From: Hymenobacter sp. IS2118 | GTDB taxonomy: Bacteria; Bacteroidota; Bacteroidia; Cytophagales; Hymenobacteraceae | DNA: 64,000 nucleotides | Reading direction: 5' to 3' | NCBI RefSeq assembly: GCF_000715495.1 | Contig: NZ_JNLX01000183.1 | Coordinates: 1 to 64,000, forward strand | In this document: in pieces, positions 54,566 through 63,766 of the stretch | Layout of the letters: every line of letters starts with the position of its first letter | Numbering within the stretch: position 1 is the first letter of the stretch | The notes under the pieces: generated by a model | What the model saw: only the letters and a program-made list of their open reading frames with translations | The model's database searches: none | What the model was told of the DNA's origin: nothing | Made by a program: the position numbers and the translations under genes

Positions 54566-54908
54566 GAAAAAAGTAGCCGCTCTGCCGCTGCCTGGCTTCA
54601 ACCAAAGCCTGGCTTTTTCCATCACCCGTTTCCTGCTTTTCCCGCCCCTGCTATTTCTGTGCTATTTTTCAAATAATAAGTTGTGTTTGAGGAGAGGTAA
54701 ACTTACTAAATTATTTATATATTATCAATGACTTATTCAAAATATTTAATATCTATACATTCGGTCATGACAGGAGTGATTCCGGAGAGCTGGTTCCAGC
54801 TCAACCGTACTTTTTGCTGAGCGGGCCGCTGCCGCACTGCTTTGCTGTGGCTTCGGTGGCCCGCCCTGCCGGACCGGGGGCCGCAAACCAGCAGCCAAGC
54901 CCCTGGTG

Positions 54909-54916
54909 TACCTTTG
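54909..54916 (+). promoter_or_regulatory. -7 box (TACCTTTG) of ruvX
   Basis: Exact match, 45 bp before the ATG. No TTG is seen at the normal distance. Confidence 0.4.
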
Positions 54917-54960
54917 TGCCTGCTCTGGGGAAATTCTCCCGGACGTTTTTCCTCCTACCC

Positions 54961-55398
54961 ATGGGCCGCATTCTTGCCATCGACTACGGAAACAAGCGCG
55001 TGGGGCTGGCCGTCACCGACCCGCTGTGTATGATTGCCTCGCCGCTCGAAACGATTCATAGCCAGGACCTGGTGGCGTATGTGCTGGCCTACCACCGGCG
55101 CGAGCCGCTGCGGGCCGTGGTGGTGGGCATGCCGCGCACGCTGCTCAACGAGCCCACCGACGTGACCAGCGCCGTGGTGGGCCTGATGCGCCGCCTGCGC
55201 CGTGAGCTGCCCGAGCTGCCCGTGCACGAGCTCGACGAGCGGTTTACCTCGCGCATGGCCCATGCCACTATGCTGGCTGGCGGCCTGGGCCAAAAAGCCC
55301 GGCGCGACAAAGCCACCGTCGACCGTATCAGTGCGGCCATTATTCTGCAGTCGTTCCTGGAATCGCCGGCAGGTCAGCAGCTTATCGTCGTTGGCTGA
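54961..55398 (+). CDS. ruvX: Holliday-junction resolvase-like / pre-16S rRNA nuclease YqgF
   Basis: A 145-residue RNase H-fold protein required for 16S rRNA maturation and possibly junction resolution. The three acidic sites are visible: Asp in ILAIDYGNKRVGLAVTD, Glu in ELDERFTSRMA and Asp in ATVDRISAAIILQSFL. The ATG at 54961 is the family start (MGRILAIDYG); upstream in-frame sequence is not conserved-like. It is followed by def about 95 bp downstream; the two may be cotranscribed. Confidence 0.95.
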   Translation: MGRILAIDYGNKRVGLAVTDPLCMIASPLETIHSQDLVAYVLAYHRREPLRAVVVGMPRTLLNEPTDVTSAVVGLMRRLRRELPELPVHELDERFTSRMAHATMLAGGLGQKARRDKATVDRISAAIILQSFLESPAGQQLIVVG

Positions 55399-55495
55399 AA
55401 ACCGTTAGTGCCTTGTCGATTGCAAATCCCCTCGCTTCAATTTTACTCTATTGCCAGCTAGCAGCTAACTCCTGAGAGCTAAAAGATTTTCAAAG

Positions 55496-56095
55496 ATGAT
55501 TTATTCCATTGTCGCCATTGGCGACCCCGTGCTCAAAACCAAAGCCAAAAACCTGGCGCCCGATTTAGCGCCCGCCGACCTGCAGCAGCTCATTGCTGAT
55601 ATGTTCGAAACCATGTATTATGCCCACGGCGTGGGCCTGGCGGCGCCGCAGATTGGCAAGGCCGTGCGGCTGTTTGTCATGGACTCGGGCCCGATGGTGG
55701 AAGTGGACGAGGAAGACCGGGAGGAAGGAGAAGTGCTGGAAGCACCCATCAAACGCGCGTTTATCAACCCCGTGATGGTGAGTGAAACCGGCGAAATGTG
55801 GGGTTTCGAGGAAGGCTGCCTGAGCATTCCGGGCGTGCGGGAGCTGGTGAACCGCAACGCCGACATCGTGCTGCGCTACGAGGACGAAAACCGGCAGGTG
55901 CACGAGGAAGCTTTCAGCGGCATGGCCGCCCGCATTATTCAGCACGAGTACGACCACCTGGAAGGCGTGCTGTTCACCGACAAGCTGTCGGCCTTCAAAA
56001 AGCAGCTGCTGAAGGGTAAGCTGGCCCGCATCAGCAAGGGCGACGTGAAGCACGACTACCGCATGCGGTTTGCCGGCGAGGGCAAGCGCCGGTAG
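55496..56095 (+). CDS. def: Peptide deformylase
   Basis: A 199-residue metalloenzyme removing the formyl group from nascent proteins. All three hallmark motifs are present: GVGLAAPQIG (46-55), EGCLSIPG with the metal Cys, and QHEYDHLEG with the two metal His and the catalytic Glu. An insertion rich in acidic residues (EVDEEDREEGEV, about 69-80) lies between the first two motifs, as is common in Bacteroidota deformylases. It starts with ATG and follows ruvX. Confidence 0.97.
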   Translation: MIYSIVAIGDPVLKTKAKNLAPDLAPADLQQLIADMFETMYYAHGVGLAAPQIGKAVRLFVMDSGPMVEVDEEDREEGEVLEAPIKRAFINPVMVSETGEMWGFEEGCLSIPGVRELVNRNADIVLRYEDENRQVHEEAFSGMAARIIQHEYDHLEGVLFTDKLSAFKKQLLKGKLARISKGDVKHDYRMRFAGEGKRR

Positions 56096-56178
56096 GGATG
56101 CAAGCGGCAAGCCATAAGCGCCACGCTTGCCGCTTGCCGCTTGCAGTTGAATACTTGAATTCCGCGTACCTTTTGGGC

Positions 56179-57156
56179 GTGAAAAAGTATCTCCTTCTGC
56201 TGCTGGTTTGCCTGCCGCTGCTCTTCCTGGCCCGCCAGGCGCAGGCGTGGGGGTTTTTTGGGCACCGGCTGCTGAACCGGCTGGCCGTGTACACGCTGCC
56301 GCCGGCCATGGTGGGCTTTTACAAGGCCAATATCGAGTACCTGACCGCCAACGCTACCCGGCCCGACTCGCGGCGCACGGTGGTGCCCGGCGAGGCGCCC
56401 AAGCACTTCCTCGATGTGGACCGCTACGGCGACAGCGCGGAGTTTAAGATGCCCCGCCGCTACGCCGATGCCATCGCCCGCTACACCGAGGATTCGCTGC
56501 TGCGCCACGGCATTGTGCCCTGGAACGTGGTGACGATGAAAAACCAGCTCACCGCCGCTTTTAAGGCCCGCGACACCGACCGTATTATGCGCCTCTCGGC
56601 CGACATGGGCCACTACATTGCCGATGCCTGCGTGCCGCTGCACACCACCAAAAACTACAACGGCCAGCTCACCGGCCAGCGCGGCATTCACGGCCTGTGG
56701 GAGTCGCGCCTGCCCGAGCTGCTGAGCACCGATTACGACCTGTTTACGGGCAAAGCCAAGTATCTCGACAACCCCAGCGACGCCATTTGGGGCGCCGTTA
56801 TCCGCTCGCACGCGGCCGTGGATTCGGTGTTGCGCTTCGAGAAAGAGGTGACGGCCCAATTTCCCGAGGACCAGAAGTTCGGCTACGAGCAGCGCGGTAC
56901 CCAAACCATTCGCACGTATTCGCGCGAATTCAGCCGGGCCTACCACGGCAAGCTCAACGGCCAGGTAGAGCGCCAGATGCGCTATGCCGCCGCGCTCATC
57001 GGCGACTTCTGGTTTACGTGCTGGGTAGATGGCGGCTCCCCGGATTTGAGCAAAATGCCCCGCACGCCCTCCGAAAACGAGCAGCAGCGCCTGGAACGCG
57101 AAGCCAAAGAAACCGCCGCCGCCCCAATAACCACCGCGCCCGGCCACGACGAATAG
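56179..57156 (+). CDS. Zinc-dependent phospholipase C / S1-P1 nuclease-like secreted enzyme
   Basis: A 325-residue exported enzyme. The signal peptide MKKYLLLLLVCLPLLFLARQ ends at AQA so that Trp24 becomes the first residue; in this fold the N-terminal Trp binds a zinc. Helical-bundle motifs with metal-ligand His and Asp follow: FFGHRLLNRLAVYTL, APKHFLDVDRYG, MGHYIADACVPLHTT and IHGLWESRLPELL. These fit the phospholipase C/P1 nuclease superfamily; which activity is present cannot be decided. The GTG at 56179 is chosen because the region before it is a dispersed repeat, although an in-frame start exists at 56098. It comes 83 bp after def. Confidence 0.8.
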   Translation: MKKYLLLLLVCLPLLFLARQAQAWGFFGHRLLNRLAVYTLPPAMVGFYKANIEYLTANATRPDSRRTVVPGEAPKHFLDVDRYGDSAEFKMPRRYADAIARYTEDSLLRHGIVPWNVVTMKNQLTAAFKARDTDRIMRLSADMGHYIADACVPLHTTKNYNGQLTGQRGIHGLWESRLPELLSTDYDLFTGKAKYLDNPSDAIWGAVIRSHAAVDSVLRFEKEVTAQFPEDQKFGYEQRGTQTIRTYSREFSRAYHGKLNGQVERQMRYAAALIGDFWFTCWVDGGSPDLSKMPRTPSENEQQRLEREAKETAAAPITTAPGHDE

Positions 57157-57288
57157 GCCGGGATGAGTACTCCTGGCTATTTTAATTTAGTCACCAAACC
57201 CAGCCGTCGGCCAACGATGCTCAACAACCCGTGCCGGGTTCACGGCGTACAGCAAGCCGCTTCGTCCAAAATGCTTTTTTTGAATCTT

Positions 57289-59598
57289 ATGCTGAAATTT
57301 TTACCGCGCACCGTTGCGCTTTGGGCGTTGGTATGCCTGCTCTCTTTTCAGGCGCAGGCCCAACGTGTGGGCCTCGTGCTGAGCGGTGGCGGGGCCAAGG
57401 GCCTGGCCCACGTGGGCGTGCTGAAGCAGCTCGAAAAAAACAACATCCCTATCGATTATATCGTGGGTACCAGCATGGGAGCCGTTATTGGCGGCATGTA
57501 CGCGGCGGGCTACTCGCCCAATGAGATTGAGCAGATTGTGCTCAGCGAAGAATTTCAGCGCTGGACTTCGGGCAAGCCACTGGAAAACAAGACGTTCAAT
57601 TTTCTGACTGCGGAGCCGTCCCCGTCGGCGCTGCGCCTGGGCATTGCCATCGACTCCACGTTTCAGGCGCGGGTGAGCACCAGCCTGGTCAACGACCTCA
57701 ACCTCAACCTGGCCCTGGCGCGCCTGCTAGCCCCGGCTTCGGCCAGCAGCAACTACGATTTTGACAAGCTGTTCGTGCCCTTCCGGTGCATGGCGTCGGA
57801 AGTATTTACCCGGCAGCTGGTGGAGCAAAAAAGCGGCTCGCTCTCCGACGCCATTCGCAACTCCATGGCGTTTCCGCTGGCGTTCCGGCCCATTCGCAAC
57901 CTCAACGGTAAGTACTATTTCGACGGCGCGGTGTACGACAACTTCCCCACCAGCACAATGAAAAAGACCTTCGCCCCCGACATCATCATCGGGGTGAACG
58001 TGGGCGACGTGGCCTTCAAAAAATACCCTAAAAACGACGACGCGCTGCTGGCCAGCACGGTAGCATTTCTGGGCACCAGCGTGGCCGACACCAGTAGCAT
58101 GGGTCGCAACGGCATCTACATTCAGCCCGACCTGGACGGCATGGGGGTGGGCGATTTTGAGCGAGTGGCCGAGTTCATTGCCGAGGGCGACACGGCCGTC
58201 TTGCGCGAGATGAACCTAATCAAGCAGCGCATTGGCCGCCGTATCGATTCGGTGGACCTGCAAAAGCGGCGGCTGGCGTTTCAGGCCCTGGCACCCCGGC
58301 CCCGCTTTATTGACGTGCGCGTGAATGGCCTGCGACCCGACCAAAACGAGTACGCGGCGCGCTTCTTCCGGCGCTCGGGTAGCGACTACTCGCTCGACGA
58401 CATTGAGGAAGGGTATTACCGTTTGGCTTCAGACGATTATTTCAAGAACATATACCCGCGTATCCGCTACGACGTGGCCCGCAAGGGCTACATTTTTAGT
58501 GTGGACGCGCAACGCAACAATAACGTGAGCACCGAGGTGGGATTCGTGCTCAGCAACCGGCCCATCGACAATATCTACTTTGGCCTGGAGTACCGCTATT
58601 TGCGCCGCCTGCTCTACACCGCCTCGGCCGATGTGAGCCTGGGCCGCTTCTACAACGGCGCGCGCGGGTCGTTCCGCGTTAGCGTGCCGGCTAAGCTGCC
58701 GTTTTTCATCGAGCCCGAAGTTATCTACAATCAGTGGGACTACCAGAACAAGGGCGGCCTGCTCGGACGCAACGTGCTCAATGCCCAGGTGCGGCAGCAG
58801 GATACCAAGCTGGGCACGCAGTTCGGCATCAGCCCCAACTACCGCAGCCGCCTGCTACTCGACGTGGCCGCATTCGTAACCAAGGATGAATACACTAATT
58901 CCAACGAGCTGACCACGGCAGACGTGCTGGACGCCACGGTGTTTCGGGGCGGTACGGCGGCGCTGCGAATGGCGCGCAATACGCTGAACCGCAAGCAGTA
59001 CTCTACCACGGGCCACCGTTACGTATACACGGTGCGTGGCGTCACGGGCACGGCCACTTATACGCCCGGCTCTACGGCCGAGCAGCTTGGTGGCAGGCAG
59101 AGCCGCGAGTGGCTGCAGTTCCGGGCTACGGCCGAGCGGTATTTCCCGTTGAAGAACGAGCGCCACAGCTGGGGCTACTTCCTGGAGCTGATGGCCAGCA
59201 GTCAGCCCACCTTCTCGACCTATCGCTCGTCGCAAACCACGGCGCCGGTATTTGCCCCGCTGCCCGATTCGCGCACCATGTTCCTGGACAGCTACCGCTC
59301 ATCGCGCTACGCGGCGGCCGGTCTGCGCTATATCCAGCCCTTTCTCAAAAAGCTGGAGTGGCGCACCGAAGCCTTCATTCACGTCAATGCCCAGCCGTTG
59401 AAACAGGGCGAATTCCAGACGGCCACGCGGCGCTCCGGTTTGGAGCGACCCCGCTTCACGGGCAGTACCGGCCTTATTCTGCAAACGCCGGTGGGCCCAT
59501 TGGCCGTTCACGGCCGTTTTTACGACGACTCGGCAGAGCGGTTCAGTATTTATGGCCACCTGGGCTTCCTGCTGTTCCGGAGCCGGGCCCTGGAATAA
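57289..59598 (+). CDS. Patatin-like phospholipase with C-terminal outer-membrane barrel
   Basis: A 769-residue exported protein. The signal peptide (MLKFLPRTVALWALVCLLSF, cleavage near AQA) is followed by a patatin lipase domain: oxyanion loop SGGGAKG (32-38), nucleophile GTSMG (Ser62) and catalytic dyad Asp212 in FDGAVYDN. A POTRA-like segment (about 345-400, RPRFIDVRVNGLRPDQNEY) leads into a barrel region with many alternating aromatic strands (AALRMARNTL, YVYTVRGVTGTATY, AVHGRFYDDS) ending in IYGHLGFLLFRSR. The arrangement resembles PlpD-type (type Vd) autotransporters. The ATG at 57289 gives the cleanest signal peptide; ATGs at 57163 and 57271 are alternatives. The stop is 4 bp from the convergent aquaporin stop. 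Confidence 0.85.
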   Translation: MLKFLPRTVALWALVCLLSFQAQAQRVGLVLSGGGAKGLAHVGVLKQLEKNNIPIDYIVGTSMGAVIGGMYAAGYSPNEIEQIVLSEEFQRWTSGKPLENKTFNFLTAEPSPSALRLGIAIDSTFQARVSTSLVNDLNLNLALARLLAPASASSNYDFDKLFVPFRCMASEVFTRQLVEQKSGSLSDAIRNSMAFPLAFRPIRNLNGKYYFDGAVYDNFPTSTMKKTFAPDIIIGVNVGDVAFKKYPKNDDALLASTVAFLGTSVADTSSMGRNGIYIQPDLDGMGVGDFERVAEFIAEGDTAVLREMNLIKQRIGRRIDSVDLQKRRLAFQALAPRPRFIDVRVNGLRPDQNEYAARFFRRSGSDYSLDDIEEGYYRLASDDYFKNIYPRIRYDVARKGYIFSVDAQRNNNVSTEVGFVLSNRPIDNIYFGLEYRYLRRLLYTASADVSLGRFYNGARGSFRVSVPAKLPFFIEPEVIYNQWDYQNKGGLLGRNVLNAQVRQQDTKLGTQFGISPNYRSRLLLDVAAFVTKDEYTNSNELTTADVLDATVFRGGTAALRMARNTLNRKQYSTTGHRYVYTVRGVTGTATYTPGSTAEQLGGRQSREWLQFRATAERYFPLKNERHSWGYFLELMASSQPTFSTYRSSQTTAPVFAPLPDSRTMFLDSYRSSRYAAAGLRYIQPFLKKLEWRTEAFIHVNAQPLKQGEFQTATRRSGLERPRFTGSTGLILQTPVGPLAVHGRFYDDSAERFSIYGHLGFLLFRSRALE

Positions 59599-59601
59599 GA
59601 A

Positions 59602-60429
59602 CTATTCCGGCTGCGCGGTGGGGTACTGTGGGGGCTCCTCGGCGTGGGGCGAACGGGGCGTTGCCTCGCAGCCCGCGACGATGGCGCAGGCCAGCTCCTG
59701 CTCGTGGTGGTAGCGCAGGAACAGCACCGTGGCCAGCCACGTAGCGCCCATCGGGGCCACGAAATACAGCCATAGACCCTGGTAATCGGTCGCCACTACG
59801 GCCGAGGCCAGCGAGCGGGCTGGGTTCAGGCTCATGCCCGAATACGGCGTTTCGACCAGAATAAACAGCCCGATAAGGCCTCCAATCAGCCAGCCAGTGG
59901 CTGTTTTCAGGCGCGGGTGATGCAGGGCCAGCAGCATCGTGCCCATCATGATAAACGAGATAAGGAATTCGGCCAGGAAAGCCACGCCCGACCCCGCCGG
60001 CCCCGGCTTAGTGGTGACGTAGTGCACCGCCGGGTGCGCGTAGTACGGCCCCAGCACCTGCGCCCACAGCCAGGCACTGCCCAGGCCGCCCAGCACCTGC
60101 GCCAGCCCGTACCACAGCGCATCGGCCAACCGGATTTTGCCCAGCTGCCAGAACGCCAGCGTCACGGCCGGGTTGATATGGGCGCCGGACTGCTTCCCCC
60201 ACGGGGAGTACACGATGGCCACGACGACCAGACTCATGCAAATGCCCAGCAGCCCGCGCCGCAGAACGTCGGCACCGGCCAGCGCCTGGCACACCGGCGA
60301 AGCCGGATGCTCCATCGCCACCGTAAACAAGCTGCCACAAGCCATGAAAAATGCCAGCCCCGCTGCTTCGGCTGCATAATGACGCCAGTGGCAGCGGAAG
60401 GCAACACGTAATTCGAGGGCAAGCGACAT
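59602..60429 (-). CDS. Aquaporin / MIP-family channel
   Basis: A 275-residue inner-membrane channel with six hydrophobic segments and both signature loops, SGAHINPAVT and SGMSLNPARS. A short hydrophilic tail (about 30 residues, His/Glu/Pro-rich) follows the last segment. It moves water, glycerol or other small neutral solutes; the selectivity residues cannot be resolved by eye. It starts at the ATG at 60429. Two palindromic repeats lie in the 640 bp upstream. Confidence 0.92.
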   Translation of the reverse strand: MSLALELRVAFRCHWRHYAAEAAGLAFFMACGSLFTVAMEHPASPVCQALAGADVLRRGLLGICMSLVVVAIVYSPWGKQSGAHINPAVTLAFWQLGKIRLADALWYGLAQVLGGLGSAWLWAQVLGPYYAHPAVHYVTTKPGPAGSGVAFLAEFLISFIMMGTMLLALHHPRLKTATGWLIGGLIGLFILVETPYSGMSLNPARSLASAVVATDYQGLWLYFVAPMGATWLATVLFLRYHHEQELACAIVAGCEATPRSPHAEEPPQYPTAQPE

Positions 60430-60500
60430 AGGAAGCTACAACGCACCCGGCGGGCAAATGGCTACAATTAAGTAAACACGCACAAGTAAGCGTGGTTTCG

Positions 60501-60570
60501 CGCAGCCGAGGCTTCTTGCGTGCTTGGTTGACTGGTGCGAGCGAGATGCCTCGGCTGCGCTCGGCATGAC
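60501..60570. repeat. Palindromic dispersed repeat, family A copy 2
   Basis: The inner arms CGCAGCCGAGGC and GCCTCGGCTGCG pair. Read in reverse, it matches the repeat at 45065-45142 over TGCCGAGCGCAGCCGAGGCA, then TCTCGCTCGCACC. Confidence 0.7.
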
Positions 60571-60797
60571 CAAACTCAATACGGTCACTAACACGTTCAC
60601 TGTATTCGTGGCAAAGGCCCATAACGTGAGAGCGATTTAGTTAAGGCGTAAACTGTTTAGCAGGTTATGAACAGTCGCTTGCAATACCTAAAGCCAAGGC
60701 TTCACAGGTTGCTTGCTGAGCCGTAGCGTGCCCTGTTTTTCGTTTCTTGCGGAAACTCCTAAGCAGTGGGGCAAAAGTAACCGCAGCAAAAAAGCGG

Positions 60798-60885
60798 GTC
60801 ATGCTGAGCTTGCCGAAGCCTCTCTACCGCACCGTTGGAGTTGTTCAACGAGGCGGTAGAGAGGCTTCGACAAGCTCAGCATGAC
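60798..60885. repeat. Palindromic repeat, family B
   Basis: The arms GTCATGCTGAGCTTGCCGAA (then GCCTCTCTACCG) and its near-complement at the right end pair over 32 bp with one mismatch. The outer ends GTCATGC(T/C)GAGC are shared with family A. Confidence 0.75.
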
Positions 60886-61073
60886 GGTTAAAATCCAATA
60901 CGATTACTTATGCACACCTGCTTAATGATAAGTGGAACCGAGGACTGCTACATTGCCCGGCTGGTTGCGGAGAGCAGGACGGAGTAGCCAGCGCGGGCCC
61001 TTAGTTACCGCGCGGCGCTCGCAATGACCGGCGTAGCCCGTAACTTCACAGTCCCATTCCCATCCTTGCTTTT

Positions 61074-62279
61074 ATGTCACATTACCACCGCCTTGGCCAG
61101 ATTCCGCGCAAGCGCCACACCCAGTTTCGCCAGCCCGATGGCACGCTGTATTCGGAGCAGCTGGTGGGTACGCTGGGGTTTCACGGTGTGTCGTCGCTGC
61201 TCTACCACGTGCATCCGCCCACCCAGATTAAGCACGTGGGCCAGCCCAAACCCTACGCGCCCAAGCTGCTGAAGGACCGGCCGCTGCAGCCCGAACACCT
61301 GCGCACCCTGGCCCAGACCAGCACCGGCGGCGACTACCTCGCCGCCCGCCAAACGCTGCTCGGCAACGCCGATGTGACCATGAGCATCTGCAACCCCACT
61401 GACCGGCGGATGGATTATTACTACAAGAACGCCCAGGCCGACGAGGTGATTTTCGTGCACGAAGGCCGGGGCGAGCTGTGGAGCCAGATGGGCAAAGTGC
61501 CTTTCGAGCCTGGCGACTACGTGGTGGTGCCGCGCACGGTCATTCACCAGCTGCATTTTGAGGAAGGCCCCGTGCGGCTGATGATAATCGAGTCGTTCAG
61601 CCCGGTAGAAACGGTGCGGCGCTACCGCAACCACTTCGGCCAGCTGCTGGAGCACTCGCCCTATTGCGAGCGCGACATGCGCCCGCCGAGCGAGCTTGTT
61701 ACCGGGGATTTTCCGGAGGGCGATTACTTGGTGTACACTAAAAAGGAAGGTCTGCTGCACGAGCTGACGTATGCGCATTCGCCGTTCGACGTGGTGGGCT
61801 GGGATGGGTATTTCTACCCCTACGCCTTCAGTATCCACGATTTTGAGCCAATAACCGGCCGGCTACACCAGCCGCCGCCCGTGCACCAGACGTTTGAGGG
61901 GCACAACTACGTTATCTGCTCGTTTGTGCCGCGGCTGTTCGACTACCACCCGCTCAGCATTCCGGCGCCCTACAACCATTCCAACGTCGATTCGGACGAG
62001 GTGCTGTATTACGTGGCCGGCAATTTCATGTCGCGCAAGGGCGTCGATTTGGCCTCGCTCACCTGGCACCCCACTGGCCTGCCGCACGGCCCGCACCCTG
62101 GCACAGTAGAGGCGAGCATCGGCAAAACCGAAACCCACGAGCTGGCCGTGATGCTCGATACCTTTCGTCCGCTCTATCTCACGGAAGCGGCTTTGCCTTA
62201 TATTGATGCCCGGTACCCCATGAGCTGGAACCCGGGTTTCGTGCCCGACCCACCCCGCGCGGCCGATATGATGGATTAA
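61074..62279 (+). CDS. hmgA: Homogentisate 1,2-dioxygenase
   Basis: A 401-residue iron enzyme opening the ring of homogentisate to maleylacetoacetate in tyrosine and phenylalanine breakdown. The fold is cupin-like. Iron ligands can be placed: His in PYNHSN, Glu in SDEV just after it and His in LPHGPHPG. The N-terminal part carries GFHGVSSLLYH and DEVIFVHEGRGELWSQMG. It starts MSHYHRLGQIPRKRH at an ATG. The lipoprotein gene follows 36 bp downstream. No other gene of tyrosine breakdown is in the window. Confidence 0.94.
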   Translation: MSHYHRLGQIPRKRHTQFRQPDGTLYSEQLVGTLGFHGVSSLLYHVHPPTQIKHVGQPKPYAPKLLKDRPLQPEHLRTLAQTSTGGDYLAARQTLLGNADVTMSICNPTDRRMDYYYKNAQADEVIFVHEGRGELWSQMGKVPFEPGDYVVVPRTVIHQLHFEEGPVRLMIIESFSPVETVRRYRNHFGQLLEHSPYCERDMRPPSELVTGDFPEGDYLVYTKKEGLLHELTYAHSPFDVVGWDGYFYPYAFSIHDFEPITGRLHQPPPVHQTFEGHNYVICSFVPRLFDYHPLSIPAPYNHSNVDSDEVLYYVAGNFMSRKGVDLASLTWHPTGLPHGPHPGTVEASIGKTETHELAVMLDTFRPLYLTEAALPYIDARYPMSWNPGFVPDPPRAADMMD

Positions 62280-62315
62280 CCCGCTGCCCAACCCGCCAAC
62301 TTTATATTTAATGTC

Positions 62316-62837
62316 ATGAAGAAAATCCTGCTTTTAGCCCCGCTGGTGTTGCTACTGGTATTTGTAGGCTGTAAAAAAATCGACAAGCTCCTGACCTTCA
62401 ATGTGGACGTGAGTCAGAGTGTAACCATTCCGATAATTCTCCCCGGCACGGGGCCGGTTTCGGCCGACCCGGTGGTAACGAACTCCGCAAACTCTTTCCG
62501 CAATAACAAGACGACCACGGACAAGGTAAAAAACGTGTCGCTGGACAGGATGACGCTTACCATTACCGACCCGGCCGGCGCCAATTTTAATTTTCTGGAT
62601 AAGGTGGATGTATACATCAGCACCAACGCCAATAATAAAATCCTGTTGGCGCAGCAAACCAACGTGCCCAAGGAAGTGAATACGATTATGCTGGTGCCCA
62701 CCACTGCCAGGCTCGACGAGTACCTGAAATCGGAAACGTATACCCTGGACGCTATCTACACCTCCAATAAATTGATTGCCCGCCCGTTCACGGTGCGCTC
62801 CGACGCCACCTTTAAAGTAACGGCCGACCCGCTCTAA
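62316..62837 (+). CDS. Small lipoprotein of unknown function
   Basis: A 173-residue lipoprotein (signal MKKILLLAPLVLLLVFVGCK, lipid Cys19). The body is beta-rich and polar, with LTFNVDVSQSVTIPI, VSLDRMTLTITDPAGANFNF and KVDVYISTNANNKILLAQ. The shape recalls uncharacterised Bacteroidota lipoproteins, but no named family is recognised. It follows hmgA closely and may be cotranscribed. Confidence 0.8.
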   Translation: MKKILLLAPLVLLLVFVGCKKIDKLLTFNVDVSQSVTIPIILPGTGPVSADPVVTNSANSFRNNKTTTDKVKNVSLDRMTLTITDPAGANFNFLDKVDVYISTNANNKILLAQQTNVPKEVNTIMLVPTTARLDEYLKSETYTLDAIYTSNKLIARPFTVRSDATFKVTADPL

Positions 62838-62854
62838 ACCGGGTTGTTCCTAAT

Positions 62855-62908
62855 AAAAAACGGCACTATTGGCTATAATTGATAAGCCAGCAGTGCCGTT
62901 TTGTTTTT
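62855..62908. terminator. Hairpin terminator between convergent genes
   Basis: AAAACGGCACT and AGTGCCGTTTT pair, with TTGGCT/AGCCA continuing inward, and T-rich tracts flank both sides. It lies between the lipoprotein gene (+) and the secreted-protein gene (-). Confidence 0.8.
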
Positions 62909-62930
62909 CCCGCCACGCGCACGGGCAAGG

Positions 62931-63662
62931 TTACTTCACCACCACTACCATGCGGTTGTAGTGGTCCATCATGCGGGCGATGTCGGCGGGGCGGGTGTAG
63001 TCCAGCTGGTTGGTGTCGGCGAAGGCGCGCACCTCGTCGCTCCGGGCGCCGAAAAGACGTAATACCGCCGTCTGGGTTGGTTCCAGCGGCCGTAGCGGCT
63101 CGCTGCCCACGGTGCCTGGGCCCGCCAGCAGCGTGGCCACCAGCGCGCGGTGGCCATCGGCGGTGGGCGTAGGGGCCACGCCGTAAAGCCAGCACAGCAG
63201 CAGCGGCCCGGCATCGACAGCGGTAAGGACTTCCACAAACTCGCGGCGGGCGCCCGCGCTGCCTTCCTTCACCAAACGGGCGCGGAAGCGGCGCACAGGC
63301 ACTTCGGGGTCGTCGGGTTCGCCCACGTCGAAGCCCCGCAGGCTGGCCGCCGTCCATAAGTGGGTGGTTTCGATGGTCACCGAATCCTGCACTTCCAGCA
63401 CTTGCAGGCCGGCATGATAGCGAAAGCCCGGAATGGGCAGGTAGCGCCCGGCGTAGGTGCGCAGAAAGCCGAACGCAAAGCTGCCATCGCCCACAAAACC
63501 GGACGACTGCTTGCCGAGCGCGGCGCGCAAAGCCACGCCCGCCGGCGAAGCGTTGGCCTGCTGGTACGCCACCACGGCCTCGGCCTGGTCCCGGCTGGCC
63601 TGGCCCCAGGCAGGCGACCCACCAGCCAGCAGCAGGAGTATCAATAAGTAGTAATAGTTCAC
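62931..63662 (-). CDS. Secreted protein of unknown function
   Basis: A 243-residue protein with a signal peptide (MNYYYLLILLLLAGGSPAWG, cleavage near GQA). No cysteine motif or known domain stands out. The body is mixed, with FAFGFLRTYAGRYLPIPGFR, LQVLEVQDSVTIETTHLW and a C-terminal helical part ending MMDHYNRMVVVVK. A TATTTTTG box lies 34 bp upstream of the ATG. The function cannot be assigned. Confidence 0.7.
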   Translation of the reverse strand: MNYYYLLILLLLAGGSPAWGQASRDQAEAVVAYQQANASPAGVALRAALGKQSSGFVGDGSFAFGFLRTYAGRYLPIPGFRYHAGLQVLEVQDSVTIETTHLWTAASLRGFDVGEPDDPEVPVRRFRARLVKEGSAGARREFVEVLTAVDAGPLLLCWLYGVAPTPTADGHRALVATLLAGPGTVGSEPLRPLEPTQTAVLRLFGARSDEVRAFADTNQLDYTRPADIARMMDHYNRMVVVVK

Positions 63663-63695
63663 TAACTATAAATTACAAAAGTGATTTAGGGGTAT

Positions 63696-63703
63696 CAAAA
63701 ATA
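63696..63703 (-). promoter_or_regulatory. -7 box (TATTTTTG) of the secreted-protein gene
   Basis: Exact TAnnTTTG on the minus strand, giving a short leader of about 27 nt. No -33 TTG is seen at the normal distance. Confidence 0.4.
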
Positions 63704-63766
63704 CGATGCCGGCTGCTAATCTATCTTGAATTATAGAGGCTGTTTGGAATGTGTGATTTTTTAGGG

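Larger units (their letters stand above)
54487..54960. other. Intergenic region with divergent promoters
   Basis: It carries the operon promoter on the minus strand (54534-54565) and a TACCTTTG box toward ruvX on the plus strand (54909-54916). Between them 54660-54780 is notably AT-rich. No gene is supported; an open frame runs back to 54814 ahead of ruvX, but its N-terminal part is not conserved-looking. Confidence 0.55.
60430..61073. other. Repeat-filled intergenic region upstream of homogentisate dioxygenase
   Basis: It holds two palindromic elements (60501-60570 and 60798-60885). The rest is unremarkable sequence with no gene supported. Confidence 0.6.

Noticed and set aside
60501..60885. 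Possible CRISPR array
   Set aside because: Only two palindromes of different sequence, no regularly spaced direct repeats and no cas genes.
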